37,288 nt of DNA from an uncultured Bacillota bacterium (GTDB lineage: Bacteria; Bacillota_I; Bacilli_A; RF39; UBA660), in NCBI GenBank assembly GCA_905205665.1, contig CAJLEF010000009.1, positions 1-37,288 of the forward strand. The letters are read 5' to 3'. Made by a program: the position numbers and the translations under genes. Each line of letters begins with the position of its first letter. The stretch's first letter is position 1. The notes beneath the pieces are model-generated. The model was not told the DNA's origin. It made no database searches and saw only the letters and a list, made by a program, of their open reading frames with translations. Below, one piece after another: positions 8,122 through 16,231 of the stretch.

Positions 8122-8153
8122 AGACAATATATTTCAAGACAATATGCTATAAT
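8122..8153 (+). promoter_or_regulatory. Promoter with paired direct repeats before the HAD operon
   Basis: A TATAAT box lies at 8148-8153 without a good -35 element. In its place are two direct copies of AGACAATAT (8122-8130 and 8137-8145), 15 bases apart. This suggests a site for an activator or repressor, most simply the WYL regulator encoded just upstream. Confidence 0.5.
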
Positions 8154-8176
8154 TCCTTTGAAAGAGGAGATTAACT

Positions 8177-8692
8177 ATGATAAATGGGTATGTTTATATT
8201 GATTTTGATGGAGTGATTCTTGATTCTGAACATAGAATGTTGCAACGAAAAGAAATGGTGGGTTTTCATAATCATCATGATAAGCAGGAATTTTCCAAAT
8301 ATTTCGAGTATACACAATTGCATCCTTCAGAATGGAATTACATTATAAAAGAAGCTAATTCGCTAAATAATTCTGTAGAAATAATCAGAGAATTAGAAAA
8401 AATGAAGAAAAAAATAGCGATTTTAACAAAAATTCACACATTATATGAGATGAAAGTAAAAATAGATGATTTAAGAAATAATAGAAAAATAGGTTGTCCG
8501 GTTTTATTTGTACCACCGGGTATAAAGAAATGTGATATTGTAATACCAAATGGTCAGATACTTGTTGATGATTCACAAAAAAATATAAACGAATGGATTG
8601 AAAATGGTGGTAAAGGATTTATATTTGATGAAAAAGCTAACAATGACACCTTTAATAAAGTAAGAAGTTTAGATTTTTTATTAAAGAGGTGA
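8177..8692 (+). CDS. Small HAD-family phosphatase
   Basis: The HAD motif I is IDFDGVILD (Asp9 nucleophile, Asp11). Motif II is probably the threonine in ILTKIHT. Motif IV is VDDSQKN (about Asp143-Asp144). The protein is 171 residues, close to compact HAD enzymes such as 5'-nucleotidases. Its substrate is not evident. A GAGG site precedes the ATG, and it is the first gene of an operon: the next start lies 5 bases after its stop. Partner genes encode a second HAD domain, a phosphoribosyltransferase, a PfkB kinase and a SIS domain, which suggests a sugar- or nucleotide-phosphate intermediate. Confidence 0.75.
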   Translation: MINGYVYIDFDGVILDSEHRMLQRKEMVGFHNHHDKQEFSKYFEYTQLHPSEWNYIIKEANSLNNSVEIIRELEKMKKKIAILTKIHTLYEMKVKIDDLRNNRKIGCPVLFVPPGIKKCDIVIPNGQILVDDSQKNINEWIENGGKGFIFDEKANNDTFNKVRSLDFLLKR

Positions 8693-8697
8693 ATTTT

Positions 8698-11019
8698 ATG
8701 AATAAAAAGTTATATTATAATTTTCAAAAATCATTAGAACAAAAATATAATGCTGTTTGTTTTGATATTGATGGAACGCTAACTGAACAAAATTCAAAAA
8801 AGATTGATAATAGAGCAGTTAATATGATTATAGAACTTTTAAAGAAAAAAATTCCTGTTGTATTTATTACAGGTCGTGGAGAGATTGGACTCAATGATTT
8901 AAAACAGGATATATATAATTCAATTATTAACGCTGATGATGTAACAGAAAATGATATTAAAAGAATTTATGTATTAACTAATGATGGAGCAAGATTGTTT
9001 TTTAGTAATAATATTTCTTTTGAACATTTTTTATCCCAAGATGTTTATATTACGACAGACGAGGAATTAAATCAATTACAAGAAGTGAATAGCATTATCC
9101 AAGGAATTATTAGTAATTATTTCAAGGTCACTTATTCTAGAGATTTAAAAACAAATCAAATCTTAAACATAAGAATGGTTTTTGGTACAAAAAGCAATAA
9201 AATTATAGAGGAAACTTATGCTTTATTAGAAAAAATTATTAAAGCTAAATGTTTTGAAGGAGTACACTTAACGAGGGGATTTTACAAGGATCAATCTGTA
9301 ATTCAAATTGGTACAGCTACAAAAGATAGAGCCATAGAGCGTGCAGAAAAGATAATAGGAGTACCTAAGGATTCTATGATGAGAATTGGTGATTGTGGTG
9401 ATTTCCATGGTAATGATTATTTAATGTTAAATTGTCAACAAGGATATAGCGTTGATAAAACAAGTGGTGAAATTGATAGATGTTTTCCTATTTTTGACAA
9501 AAATAAAAATATTTTAAGTGGTGTAGATGCTACGTTAGAATTAGTGAAACAAGCAAAAATATTACCAACCGTTTGCTTAGAAAAGGCAGACAATTTAAAT
9601 TATAAGTATAATTTTGCTTTAAAAGAAAAAAATATAGTATTAGGTAGAAAGAAATTATTAAATAAATATAATGAGTTAATAAATAAAAACTTTGGAGAAA
9701 ATGATGGAATAGATAGTTTATTTGATAAATCAAGTGGAGCGTTAATTATTCCAATGTATGAGTGGGAATTAATTTTTAATAATCCTTTAAAAGATTTTTG
9801 GAGTCATAAGGAAAATGGAAATTTCAAATATTTAATTAGAGATGATAATAACTATCTTTTACGTGGTTCTTCCGTATATTATTATTTTATTTCTAATAGA
9901 AAAAGTACAAATGGTAAAGATATTACTACAAAACATGACGTGTTAAAATGGCATACTAATTATATTCAATTTTTGACGAGTGCAGAAGAAGCCATTTTAA
10001 AAACGTTTGATATAAATTCTACTATTAATAAAAAATTTTTGTTGGGCATATTAGATAATTGTCGTATTATTTTATTAATACTTTTGAATCATAAACTTGT
10101 TTCTAATAATTTAAATAGTAATGTTTTATTGAATATTTCATCAAGAGCAAATAAAAGTATTTTTGAGGTGTATAGTTTATTATTAGCAATTGATGATAAC
10201 ATAAGTAATATATGTTTTATAAATAATTTTTTTGTTGATAAGGATCTTATCAGTGATATGGTACATAAAATTCAAAATGTGTTAATTGAAAATTTAACGA
10301 ATGAAAAAATAAATGTCGAACAAAAAGATTATTCAAAAGATTATAGAGCTTATAGAGAAATTGATAATTTTGGAGAAAATTATACAGCAGTATCACTTTA
10401 TTGTGAGAATCGTAAAAATACTAAGGATTTTATTAATGTGTGTGGACTAAGTTATGGTGGAATTGAATTGCCTATAATAGCAAAACTTTTGGATAAAAAT
10501 AGAGTTGAAAATCTTTTACTTCTTAAATTTAGCAAAGATGTTTCCGGATATTCAAACAAGCAACTCATAGATTTAAGGAAATTTAATATTCATGATTTTG
10601 GTGGATTAATAAATTCCAGTTTTTTTCAAAATGAGTCCTTAGATCTTTTTGATGATAATGTGTTAACAGGCAAAACATTACAATTAGCAATTAATTCACT
10701 TTATGATTGCAACATAGATGTTAAAAATATTTGTATAGTTAGATATCCTGGAATTAATAGGATTGACCAAATGTTCTTAGACAATATTGCTGCAATTGAT
10801 TTCCATTTATTTTTTGATTATATTTATGGCCTATGTTATAGTAGTCCATATAGTTGGAAGGATAATGAATGGAAAACTGAAAGTGGTCAAATTGATTATC
10901 GAGATACCATGGGGGTGTTTGATTTAAATAGAAAAAAAATTATAGAATGCCTAATCAAAAATCATGATTATAATGAAGAAAGTGAAGTGGCAGAATATAG
11001 AAGGAGATGTCTAAAATGA
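8698..11019 (+). CDS. HAD phosphatase-phosphoribosyltransferase fusion
   Basis: The N-terminal domain (about 1-290) is a Cof-type HAD hydrolase: motif I CFDIDGTLT (Asp23, Asp25), motif II FITGRG, and motif IV RIGDCGDFHGND near residues 230-240. A middle, mostly helical region of about 270 residues is unrecognised. The C-terminal 200 residues look like a type I phosphoribosyltransferase: VCGLSYGG strand and loop, then the PRPP-binding motif LFDDNVLTGKTLQ near residue 655, a variant of the classic VDDVLTTGxT, followed by a CIVRYPG strand. I chose ATG 8698, behind AGAGGTGA, over an in-frame start at 8689. The 3' end overlaps the next gene. A single protein that joins phosphate removal to PRPP chemistry suggests synthesis or salvage of a nucleoside-like compound; this is inference. 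Confidence 0.75.
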   Translation: MNKKLYYNFQKSLEQKYNAVCFDIDGTLTEQNSKKIDNRAVNMIIELLKKKIPVVFITGRGEIGLNDLKQDIYNSIINADDVTENDIKRIYVLTNDGARLFFSNNISFEHFLSQDVYITTDEELNQLQEVNSIIQGIISNYFKVTYSRDLKTNQILNIRMVFGTKSNKIIEETYALLEKIIKAKCFEGVHLTRGFYKDQSVIQIGTATKDRAIERAEKIIGVPKDSMMRIGDCGDFHGNDYLMLNCQQGYSVDKTSGEIDRCFPIFDKNKNILSGVDATLELVKQAKILPTVCLEKADNLNYKYNFALKEKNIVLGRKKLLNKYNELINKNFGENDGIDSLFDKSSGALIIPMYEWELIFNNPLKDFWSHKENGNFKYLIRDDNNYLLRGSSVYYYFISNRKSTNGKDITTKHDVLKWHTNYIQFLTSAEEAILKTFDINSTINKKFLLGILDNCRIILLILLNHKLVSNNLNSNVLLNISSRANKSIFEVYSLLLAIDDNISNICFINNFFVDKDLISDMVHKIQNVLIENLTNEKINVEQKDYSKDYRAYREIDNFGENYTAVSLYCENRKNTKDFINVCGLSYGGIELPIIAKLLDKNRVENLLLLKFSKDVSGYSNKQLIDLRKFNIHDFGGLINSSFFQNESLDLFDDNVLTGKTLQLAINSLYDCNIDVKNICIVRYPGINRIDQMFLDNIAAIDFHLFFDYIYGLCYSSPYSWKDNEWKTESGQIDYRDTMGVFDLNRKKIIECLIKNHDYNEESEVAEYRRRCLK

Positions 11020-12971
11020 GAGTAGTAAGTATAGGAGATCTTGTAACAGATTATTACTATAAGGACGATAAATTAATTGGTATAAATGGGGGAATGACGT
11101 CTCATAATATCATTGCCAATTTAGCTAAAATGGGAATTGAAACCTCTGTTTTTGGTTGTTGTGGTGATGATTGTCAGGGTAAATTGGCTATTAATAGTTT
11201 AGAAAAACTAAATGTTGATATCAGCAATATTAAAATTATCAACAATATTAGAACAAGATGTTTCCATGTTTCTTATTATAATGATAATGGAAGGTTATCT
11301 TTTACTTCAAAGAAAAGATGTCCATTTTGTCATAATAAAAAATGGTATGAAGAAAGTTTAATAGATACCAACTTTGTTATGTCAAATCTTAAACCAGATG
11401 ATATTTTAGTGTTTGATAACTTAAATGAAAAAAATCAACTAATTATAGATAATACGAATAATAAGAAAATAATTGATTTAGGACAATATTTCGAATTTGA
11501 ACAGATGGAAAATAACGAGATAATTAAAAAAATATCTAAAAAATTTGAAATAATAAATTTCAATGAAAGAGTAACTAAATATCTTTTAAATAGAATGAAT
11601 TTGACAACAGAAAGTGAGCTATTTAATATTATTGAACCTAAATTGATGACAATTACTAGGGGAGAAAAAGGTGCAACCTTTATAACTAAAAATAGTACTT
11701 GTCACTTTAATTTAATAAGAAAAGGTGCTGTTGTGGATTCTACTGGTGCGGGAGATGCTTTTATTTCAAGTATTATAAAAGATTGTCTTAAAAATGATTT
11801 TAGATATGATGTGGATAGCTTTGCAAAATGGTATGAAAATTCAAATAAACTCACTTCTAAAGTTGTATCTAAAATGGGCGCCAGAGGTCATATATATCCT
11901 TTATTTAAAATAAAGAAAATTTCTGAATTTTGTACATGTGATAAATTTTTAACTATTGCCAGAAAAAAAATAAAAAGATGTAATATTAATATCAATAATT
12001 TAGAAAAGAGAATCATTAATGCAGTAAACTCTTCAGCCACTCTTAAATTAGATGATATCGGTTTTAGTAATCATAGTAACTCTTTATTTATAGGTACTGG
12101 TGGTTCTTTTGCTGGGGCATATTTTTCTTCTAAAATAATAAATCTGTTATTTGGATGTAATACTTATTCTTTGTATCCAAGGGATGTGTTATATAGAAAT
12201 AATGATAATATTGATAAAATTATTCTTTTTTCTTACTCTGGCACGACTAATGATATTATTGAAAGTGTCAAAGATTTAAATAATAAAAACATATATATGA
12301 TTACAAAAGGAGAATATCAAAAAATAGTTTTAAAAACAAGAATATTAAAGAAAAACATATTAAGTTATAGAACGCCTTCAAATAAGGGAAAAGAACGAGG
12401 TTTTTTATCATTTGAAGGTGCTGTCGCCCCTGCCGCATTATTTTTAAAATATTATTTAGAAAAATTAAACTACAAGATTGATGTGGATGAGTTTATAAAA
12501 AATTCAATAGAATACTGGAACAAAGAACTTGAAAAAATGATTAATAAAAATGTAGTTGAAAAAATAAAAGAACATAATTTGATTAATATTTTTAGAGGTG
12601 ATTATACTGATACTGCAAGTTATGATTTAGAAAGTAAAATTATTGAATCTGGAATATTCAATTGCCTTATTCACGAAAAGAAAAATTTTTCTCATGGAAG
12701 GTTTATTAATTATGAAAATTTAGGTAATGATTTCTCAATTTATTTTAAACAAAATTCTACATCAAAATATGAAAATGAATTATTAAAATATTTAGGAAGT
12801 AATTGTCTTTTAATTGAAAGCAAGTATGATGGGATGTTAGCAGAATTCGATTTACTTATTGCTTCTCAATTTATAATTTATTATATCGGTAAAGTTTTAG
12901 ATATAGATGTATCTAAGCCAAAATACTCAGATAATGCTATGCAAATATATTTTTACAAAGGCGAACTATAG
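11016..12971 (+). CDS. PfkB-family kinase-SIS domain fusion
   Basis: Residues 1-300 form a ribokinase/PfkB domain: VSIGDLVTD start, GGMTSHNIIANLAKMG sugar-site motif, and the C-terminal signature DSTGAGDAF (near 243) with the catalytic Asp. A cysteine motif, RCPFCHNKKWY (about 101-111), sits inside this domain, and a second pair (FCTC) follows it. Residues 330-650 contain a SIS (sugar isomerase) domain: FIGTGGSFAGAYFSSK (near 358) and LFSYSGTTND (near 405), the phosphosugar-binding motifs. The start ATG 11016 overlaps the upstream stop (ATGA) and lies nine bases after AAGGAG; ATG 11007 is too close to that site. A kinase making a sugar phosphate and a SIS domain binding one fit a single pathway with the upstream HAD and PRTase. 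Confidence 0.78.
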   Translation: MRVVSIGDLVTDYYYKDDKLIGINGGMTSHNIIANLAKMGIETSVFGCCGDDCQGKLAINSLEKLNVDISNIKIINNIRTRCFHVSYYNDNGRLSFTSKKRCPFCHNKKWYEESLIDTNFVMSNLKPDDILVFDNLNEKNQLIIDNTNNKKIIDLGQYFEFEQMENNEIIKKISKKFEIINFNERVTKYLLNRMNLTTESELFNIIEPKLMTITRGEKGATFITKNSTCHFNLIRKGAVVDSTGAGDAFISSIIKDCLKNDFRYDVDSFAKWYENSNKLTSKVVSKMGARGHIYPLFKIKKISEFCTCDKFLTIARKKIKRCNININNLEKRIINAVNSSATLKLDDIGFSNHSNSLFIGTGGSFAGAYFSSKIINLLFGCNTYSLYPRDVLYRNNDNIDKIILFSYSGTTNDIIESVKDLNNKNIYMITKGEYQKIVLKTRILKKNILSYRTPSNKGKERGFLSFEGAVAPAALFLKYYLEKLNYKIDVDEFIKNSIEYWNKELEKMINKNVVEKIKEHNLINIFRGDYTDTASYDLESKIIESGIFNCLIHEKKNFSHGRFINYENLGNDFSIYFKQNSTSKYENELLKYLGSNCLLIESKYDGMLAEFDLLIASQFIIYYIGKVLDIDVSKPKYSDNAMQIYFYKGEL

Positions 12972-13025
12972 AATTATTTTTAAAAAAAGCATATGGATTA
13001 AAAAATATTCTGTTTTAGGAGAATT

Positions 13026-13053
13026 AAAAGTTCTATTAATTAGAATTTTTTTT
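13026..13053. terminator. Shared terminator of the kinase-SIS operon
   Basis: AAAAGTTCTA and TAGAATTTTT pair around a five-base loop (one G-T pair) and continue into a run of eight T. The minus-strand gene 13040-13420 ends inside the same hairpin. Confidence 0.7.
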
Positions 13054-13420
13054 CAATTGAAACAGAAGAGACATGGCTAATTTTTAATTGAGGTGTAATG
13101 TATTCAATTTCTAAATTTGCCTGATACCCGATTTTGGTGTAAATGTTACCGTATCCAGTGCCAGAAAGCAAACATTCTTTCAACAAAATTTTTTTGTATT
13201 CTAAATAAAACCCGTTTTCTGGTTCTATTAAATTATCTATGTTACTATTGATATAACAATAAATATAATAATTTTTTTCTGGTTCCTTTTGTTCTTTTGG
13301 TACATCTTCTTTTTTATCTAAAATTAATCTTATCGATGTTGTTAATAAAGATCCTAAGATAATAGCTAAAAAAACAAGAAATATTTTTAATAATTTATTT
13401 TTTATAAACTCGTTCATCAT
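13040..13420 (-). CDS. Membrane-anchored hypothetical protein
   Basis: The protein of about 126 residues has a single N-terminal transmembrane helix (FLVFLAIILGSLLTTSIRLIL) after a short basic segment, a charged linker (KKEDVPKEQKEPEK) and a mixed-polarity C-terminal domain with YYIYCYIN and IEYITPQLKIS strands, probably extracellular. The start is one of two adjacent ATG codons (13420 or 13417) after GGAGG; an ATG further upstream lies within that binding site. No family recognised. It lies convergent to the kinase-SIS operon and ends within the shared terminator, inside the interval bracketed by the 121-bp repeat. Confidence 0.55.
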   Translation of the reverse strand: MMNEFIKNKLLKIFLVFLAIILGSLLTTSIRLILDKKEDVPKEQKEPEKNYYIYCYINSNIDNLIEPENGFYLEYKKILLKECLLSGTGYGNIYTKIGYQANLEIEYITPQLKISHVSSVSIEKKF

Positions 13421-13445
13421 TAAAACCTCCATTTTGTCATAATGT

Positions 13446-13658
13446 AATTTTAACTACTAATTTCTTTAATTTCAAGAATTTTTACGTCTTTGAACTGCTT
13501 TCTTAATTGGAAAAGTAAAACATCATTAGAATAATTAAAAACAAGAAACATTATATTGTTGATAATTCTCTTGTAAGGTTCAACATAGGCCAAATTAGAT
13601 TTTCCAATAGGTATTTCTTGTTTGATAATATTAATCGTAAACGTTAACCTTTCTTAAG
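13446..13658 (-). pseudogene. N-terminally truncated relative of the 7244-7459 ORF
   Basis: The minus-strand frame opens after a stop near 13655 and reads RLTFTINIIKQEIPIGK through FLVFNYSNDVLLFQLRKQFK, ending ILEIKEISS before a TAA. It covers the 121-bp repeat plus a 3' part absent from the other copy. It has no start codon context, so it is a gene fragment. Confidence 0.5.
13521..13641. repeat. 121-bp direct repeat, right copy
   Basis: This segment matches 7291-7411 without gaps at about 94% identity, in the same orientation. Identity falls off sharply on both sides. Confidence 0.85.
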
Positions 13659-13663
13659 AAGAC

Positions 13664-13689
13664 AAAAAAAATCAATCTTTCGATTGATG
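13664..13689 (-). terminator. Terminator of tRNA-Cys
   Basis: On the minus strand, ATCAATC-GAAA-GATTGAT forms a hairpin followed by a run of T, about 45 bases after the tRNA. Confidence 0.75.
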
Positions 13690-13734
13690 CTATTTATTAA
13701 GTTCAAACTAAATAGTTCGAACAGATTTATCTAA

Positions 13735-13809
13735 TGGAGGAGCCGACCAGATTCGAACTGGTGATCAAGGTGTTGCAGACCTACGCCTTAGCCACTTGGC
13801 TACGGCTCC
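13735..13809 (-). tRNA. tRNA-Cys (anticodon GCA)
   Basis: Acceptor arms GGAGCCG and CGGCTCC pair fully. The D stem (GCC/GGC), anticodon loop CTGCAAC with anticodon GCA, and T arm CCAGTTCGAATCTGG are present. The discriminator is T, as required for cysteine identity, and CCA is encoded. Confidence 0.93.
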
Positions 13810-13892
13810 ATACAAATAAATTTTACTATAATTCTGAATTTGTGTCAATTTATAACTTTCGTTTATTTAATATATTTTATGCAAAAGCACAA

Positions 13893-13916
13893 AAAAAACA
13901 CCTATTTGTGTTTTTT
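13893..13916. terminator. Terminator overlapping the end of pta
   Basis: AAAAAACAC and GTGTTTTTT pair around a six-base loop. The pta stop codon lies in the loop. Confidence 0.6.
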
Positions 13917-14900
13917 GTTTTGAGCTTGAACAGCTGTTATGGCAATGGTACCTATAATATCTTCTATGGTACATCCTCTTGATAAATCATTAATAGGTGC
14001 ATTCATTCCTTGTGTTATTGGACCATAAGCATTCGCGTGGGCGAATCTTTGAACTAACTTATAACCAATATTGCCGGCATCTAAATTAGGAAAAATCAAA
14101 ACATTTGCTTTCCCTGCGACAGGACTATTAGGTGCTTTTAATTTAGCAACTTCTTCATCAATAGCCGCATCAAGTTGCAGTTCACCATCAATTAAGGCCT
14201 CTTTATTTTTCTTTTTAGCAAGTTTTGTTGCTTCTCTTACTTTTGTTACCATTTCATGTTGAGCACTATTTAAAGTGGAATGTGAAAGCATTGCTGTAAT
14301 AGCTTTTTCATTTGTTAAGTCTTCAAAGCTTTTAATGCTAGATAAGGCGATGTCAGCTAGTTCTTCTTTTGTAGGATTTTGAACAAGTCCACAGTCTGAA
14401 AAGAGATAAAGCCCATCTTCTTTATAAGAACAATTTGGTATCTCCATCATGAAAAAAGTAGATACAAGAGAAACATTAGGCATTGTTTTAATAATTTGTA
14501 AGGCAGGTCTTAAAGTATTTGCTGTTGAGTGACAGGCACCGCTCACAACACCATCTGCTAAATCTTTTTTAACCATCATACAAGCAAAGTACATATAATC
14601 TGCTTTTAAAAGGTTTAAAGCCTCTTCTTCTGTTATACCTTTATTTTTTCTAAGTTCAAAAAGATCTTTAACAAAGAAATGAGTCAATTCACTTGTTTCA
14701 GGATCAATTATTTCACAATTAGATAAATTCTGATTTTTCGCAAGAATTTCTTCTTTATTTCCTATTAAAATAAGGTTTGCAATGTTTTCTTTTAAAGTGA
14801 TTTCAGCTGCTTTTAAAATCCGTTCATCCATAGTTTCTGGCAAGACAATTTTCACGACTTCTTCTTGAGCTTGTTTTTTGATGTTTTCTATAAATTTCAT
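13902..14900 (-). CDS. pta: Phosphate acetyltransferase
   Basis: The enzyme interconverts acetyl-CoA and acetyl phosphate, the step before acetate kinase in fermentative ATP formation. The 332 residues match class I (short) Pta throughout: IVLPETMDERILKAA at the start, DGVVSGACHSTANTLRPALQ in the middle, LIDGELQLDAAI and the C-terminal LVQRFAHANAYGPITQGMNAPINDLSRGC signature. A consensus AGGAGG site precedes the ATG. No acetate kinase gene is adjacent. The gene stands alone between the tRNA and DUF1653 genes. Confidence 0.95.
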   Translation of the reverse strand: MKFIENIKKQAQEEVVKIVLPETMDERILKAAEITLKENIANLILIGNKEEILAKNQNLSNCEIIDPETSELTHFFVKDLFELRKNKGITEEEALNLLKADYMYFACMMVKKDLADGVVSGACHSTANTLRPALQIIKTMPNVSLVSTFFMMEIPNCSYKEDGLYLFSDCGLVQNPTKEELADIALSSIKSFEDLTNEKAITAMLSHSTLNSAQHEMVTKVREATKLAKKKNKEALIDGELQLDAAIDEEVAKLKAPNSPVAGKANVLIFPNLDAGNIGYKLVQRFAHANAYGPITQGMNAPINDLSRGCTIEDIIGTIAITAVQAQNKKHK

Positions 14901-14947
14901 ATCTATCCTCCTAGTTATATTTTACCATAAATTATTTTTTATACGAG

Positions 14948-14976
14948 TTGTAAATCTTTATGATATTCGTTATACT
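14948..14976 (+). promoter_or_regulatory. Promoter of the DUF1653 gene
   Basis: TTGTAA (14948-14953), a 17-base spacer and TATACT (14971-14976) precede the gene start at 15009. Confidence 0.65.
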
Positions 14977-15008
14977 TTAATTGTAAAAATGAAATGGAGA
15001 AATTATTA

Positions 15009-15263
15009 ATGAATAATAATAATAGAAAAGTTGAGCCTTTTACTTTGTGGCGTCATTTTAAAGGAGGAAAAGTTATTGTTCTTTTCATTGCAAAGCATAG
15101 TGAAACAGGTGAAGATTTAGTCATTTATCGTTGTATAAATAAAAAAGGACAGGAAAGTAATGAATTTTACGCTCGTCCTCTTACCATGTTTTTATCTGAA
15201 GTTGATCATGAAAAATATCCAGAGATTACCCAGAAATATCGTTTAGAAAAAATAGAAGACTAA
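15009..15263 (+). CDS. DUF1653 family protein
   Basis: This 84-residue protein shows the DUF1653 pattern: LWRHFKGGKVIVLFIAKHSETGEDLVIYRC, then FYARPLTMFLSEVD. The family is small, widespread in Firmicutes and of unknown biochemical role. The start is ATG 15009, eight bases after GGAGA; an upstream ATG at 14994 lies on the binding site itself. The following DUF1848 gene is 25 bases away and probably cotranscribed. Confidence 0.8.
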   Translation: MNNNNRKVEPFTLWRHFKGGKVIVLFIAKHSETGEDLVIYRCINKKGQESNEFYARPLTMFLSEVDHEKYPEITQKYRLEKIED

Positions 15264-15288
15264 ATAATTAAAGAAGGGGGTAAAATTT

Positions 15289-16176
15289 ATGATTTTAAAT
15301 GTAAGTGGTAGAACAGATATTGTGGCTTTTTATTCAAATTGGTTTTTTAACCGTTTAAAAGAAGGTTATGTGGATGTTAGAAATCCTTTTAATCCTCATT
15401 TGGTAAGTCGTATTTTTTTTGAAGATGTTGATCTTATTTTATTTTGTACGAAAAATCCCATTCCACTTTTAGATAGAATAAAAGAAATCAATAAACCTTT
15501 TTTATTTCATGTGACTTTAACACCCTATAAAAAAGATATTGAACCTAATGTACCTTTAAAAAAAGATATTATAGAGGCTATTAAAAAATTATCTAAACAA
15601 ATTGGTATCGAGAATCTATGGGTTCGTTATGACCCTATCTTTATTAGTGAAAAATATTCGGTATCTTATCATATAAAAGCATTTGAGAGAATGTGTCAGT
15701 TATTAAATGGGTATGTCAATAAGATTATTGTTTCCTTTATTGATAATTATCAAAATGTTCGAAAAAATGAAAAAGTTTTAAATTTTAAACCTTTTACTGA
15801 AGAAGATTATGAACAAATAGGTAGAAATTTTAGTAGAATAGCTAAAGAAAATAATATGACTGTTCAAACTTGTTTTGAGGAAAGACATTTAGAAGAGTAT
15901 GGGTTTATCAAACAAGATTGTCTTTCCCATGAACTTGCCTATTATTTGACAGGAAAAAAATATAAAAATTGGACAGCCAGAAAAGAAGGCAAATGTAAAT
16001 GCGTTCAAATGGCTGATATCGGTGTTTATAACTCTTGTTCTCATTTTTGTAAGTATTGCTATGCTAATTATAGTGAAAAAGATGTTAGGAATAACTTTAA
16101 AAATCATGATAATTCCTCTTCTTTACTCGTTGGACATTTGACAGTGGAAGATGTCGTAAAAATACGAAGAAAATAA
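15289..16176 (+). CDS. DUF1848 family protein
   Basis: The 295-residue protein begins with the family pattern ILNVSGRTDIVAFYSNWFFNRLKEGYVDVRNP (in two runs), continues with VDLILFCTKNP and LWVRYDPIF, and ends with a cysteine-rich segment: CKCVQMADIG, then SCSHFCKYCYAN. The CxxxCxxC spacing recalls the iron-sulfur site of radical SAM and spore-photoproduct-lyase-like enzymes, to which DUF1848 is thought to be related. The reaction is not known. A strong AGAAGGGGG site precedes the ATG. Confidence 0.8.
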   Translation: MILNVSGRTDIVAFYSNWFFNRLKEGYVDVRNPFNPHLVSRIFFEDVDLILFCTKNPIPLLDRIKEINKPFLFHVTLTPYKKDIEPNVPLKKDIIEAIKKLSKQIGIENLWVRYDPIFISEKYSVSYHIKAFERMCQLLNGYVNKIIVSFIDNYQNVRKNEKVLNFKPFTEEDYEQIGRNFSRIAKENNMTVQTCFEERHLEEYGFIKQDCLSHELAYYLTGKKYKNWTARKEGKCKCVQMADIGVYNSCSHFCKYCYANYSEKDVRNNFKNHDNSSSLLVGHLTVEDVVKIRRK

Positions 16177-16178
16177 TC

Positions 16179-16209
16179 TTGACTTAGAGTGCACTCTAGG
16201 AAATAAAAT
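16179..16209 (+). promoter_or_regulatory. MerR-family-type promoter
   Basis: TTGACT (16179-16184), a 19-base spacer holding the palindrome TAGAGTGCACTCTA, and TAAAAT (16204-16209). The long 19-base spacer with a dyad between -35 and -10 is the hallmark of promoters untwisted by MerR-family activators. No merR gene is in the window. Confidence 0.8.
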
Positions 16210-16231
16210 GATAGTAAGAAAGGCTGATAAA

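Noticed and set aside
13734..13982. Plus-strand frame across tRNA-Cys and the pta end
   Set aside because: It runs through a tRNA gene on the opposite strand and a terminator, and has no ribosome-binding site.
16208..16231. Earlier start for the flavodoxin
   Set aside because: This ATG overlaps the -10 box of the MerR-type promoter; the start at 16232 has a proper binding site.
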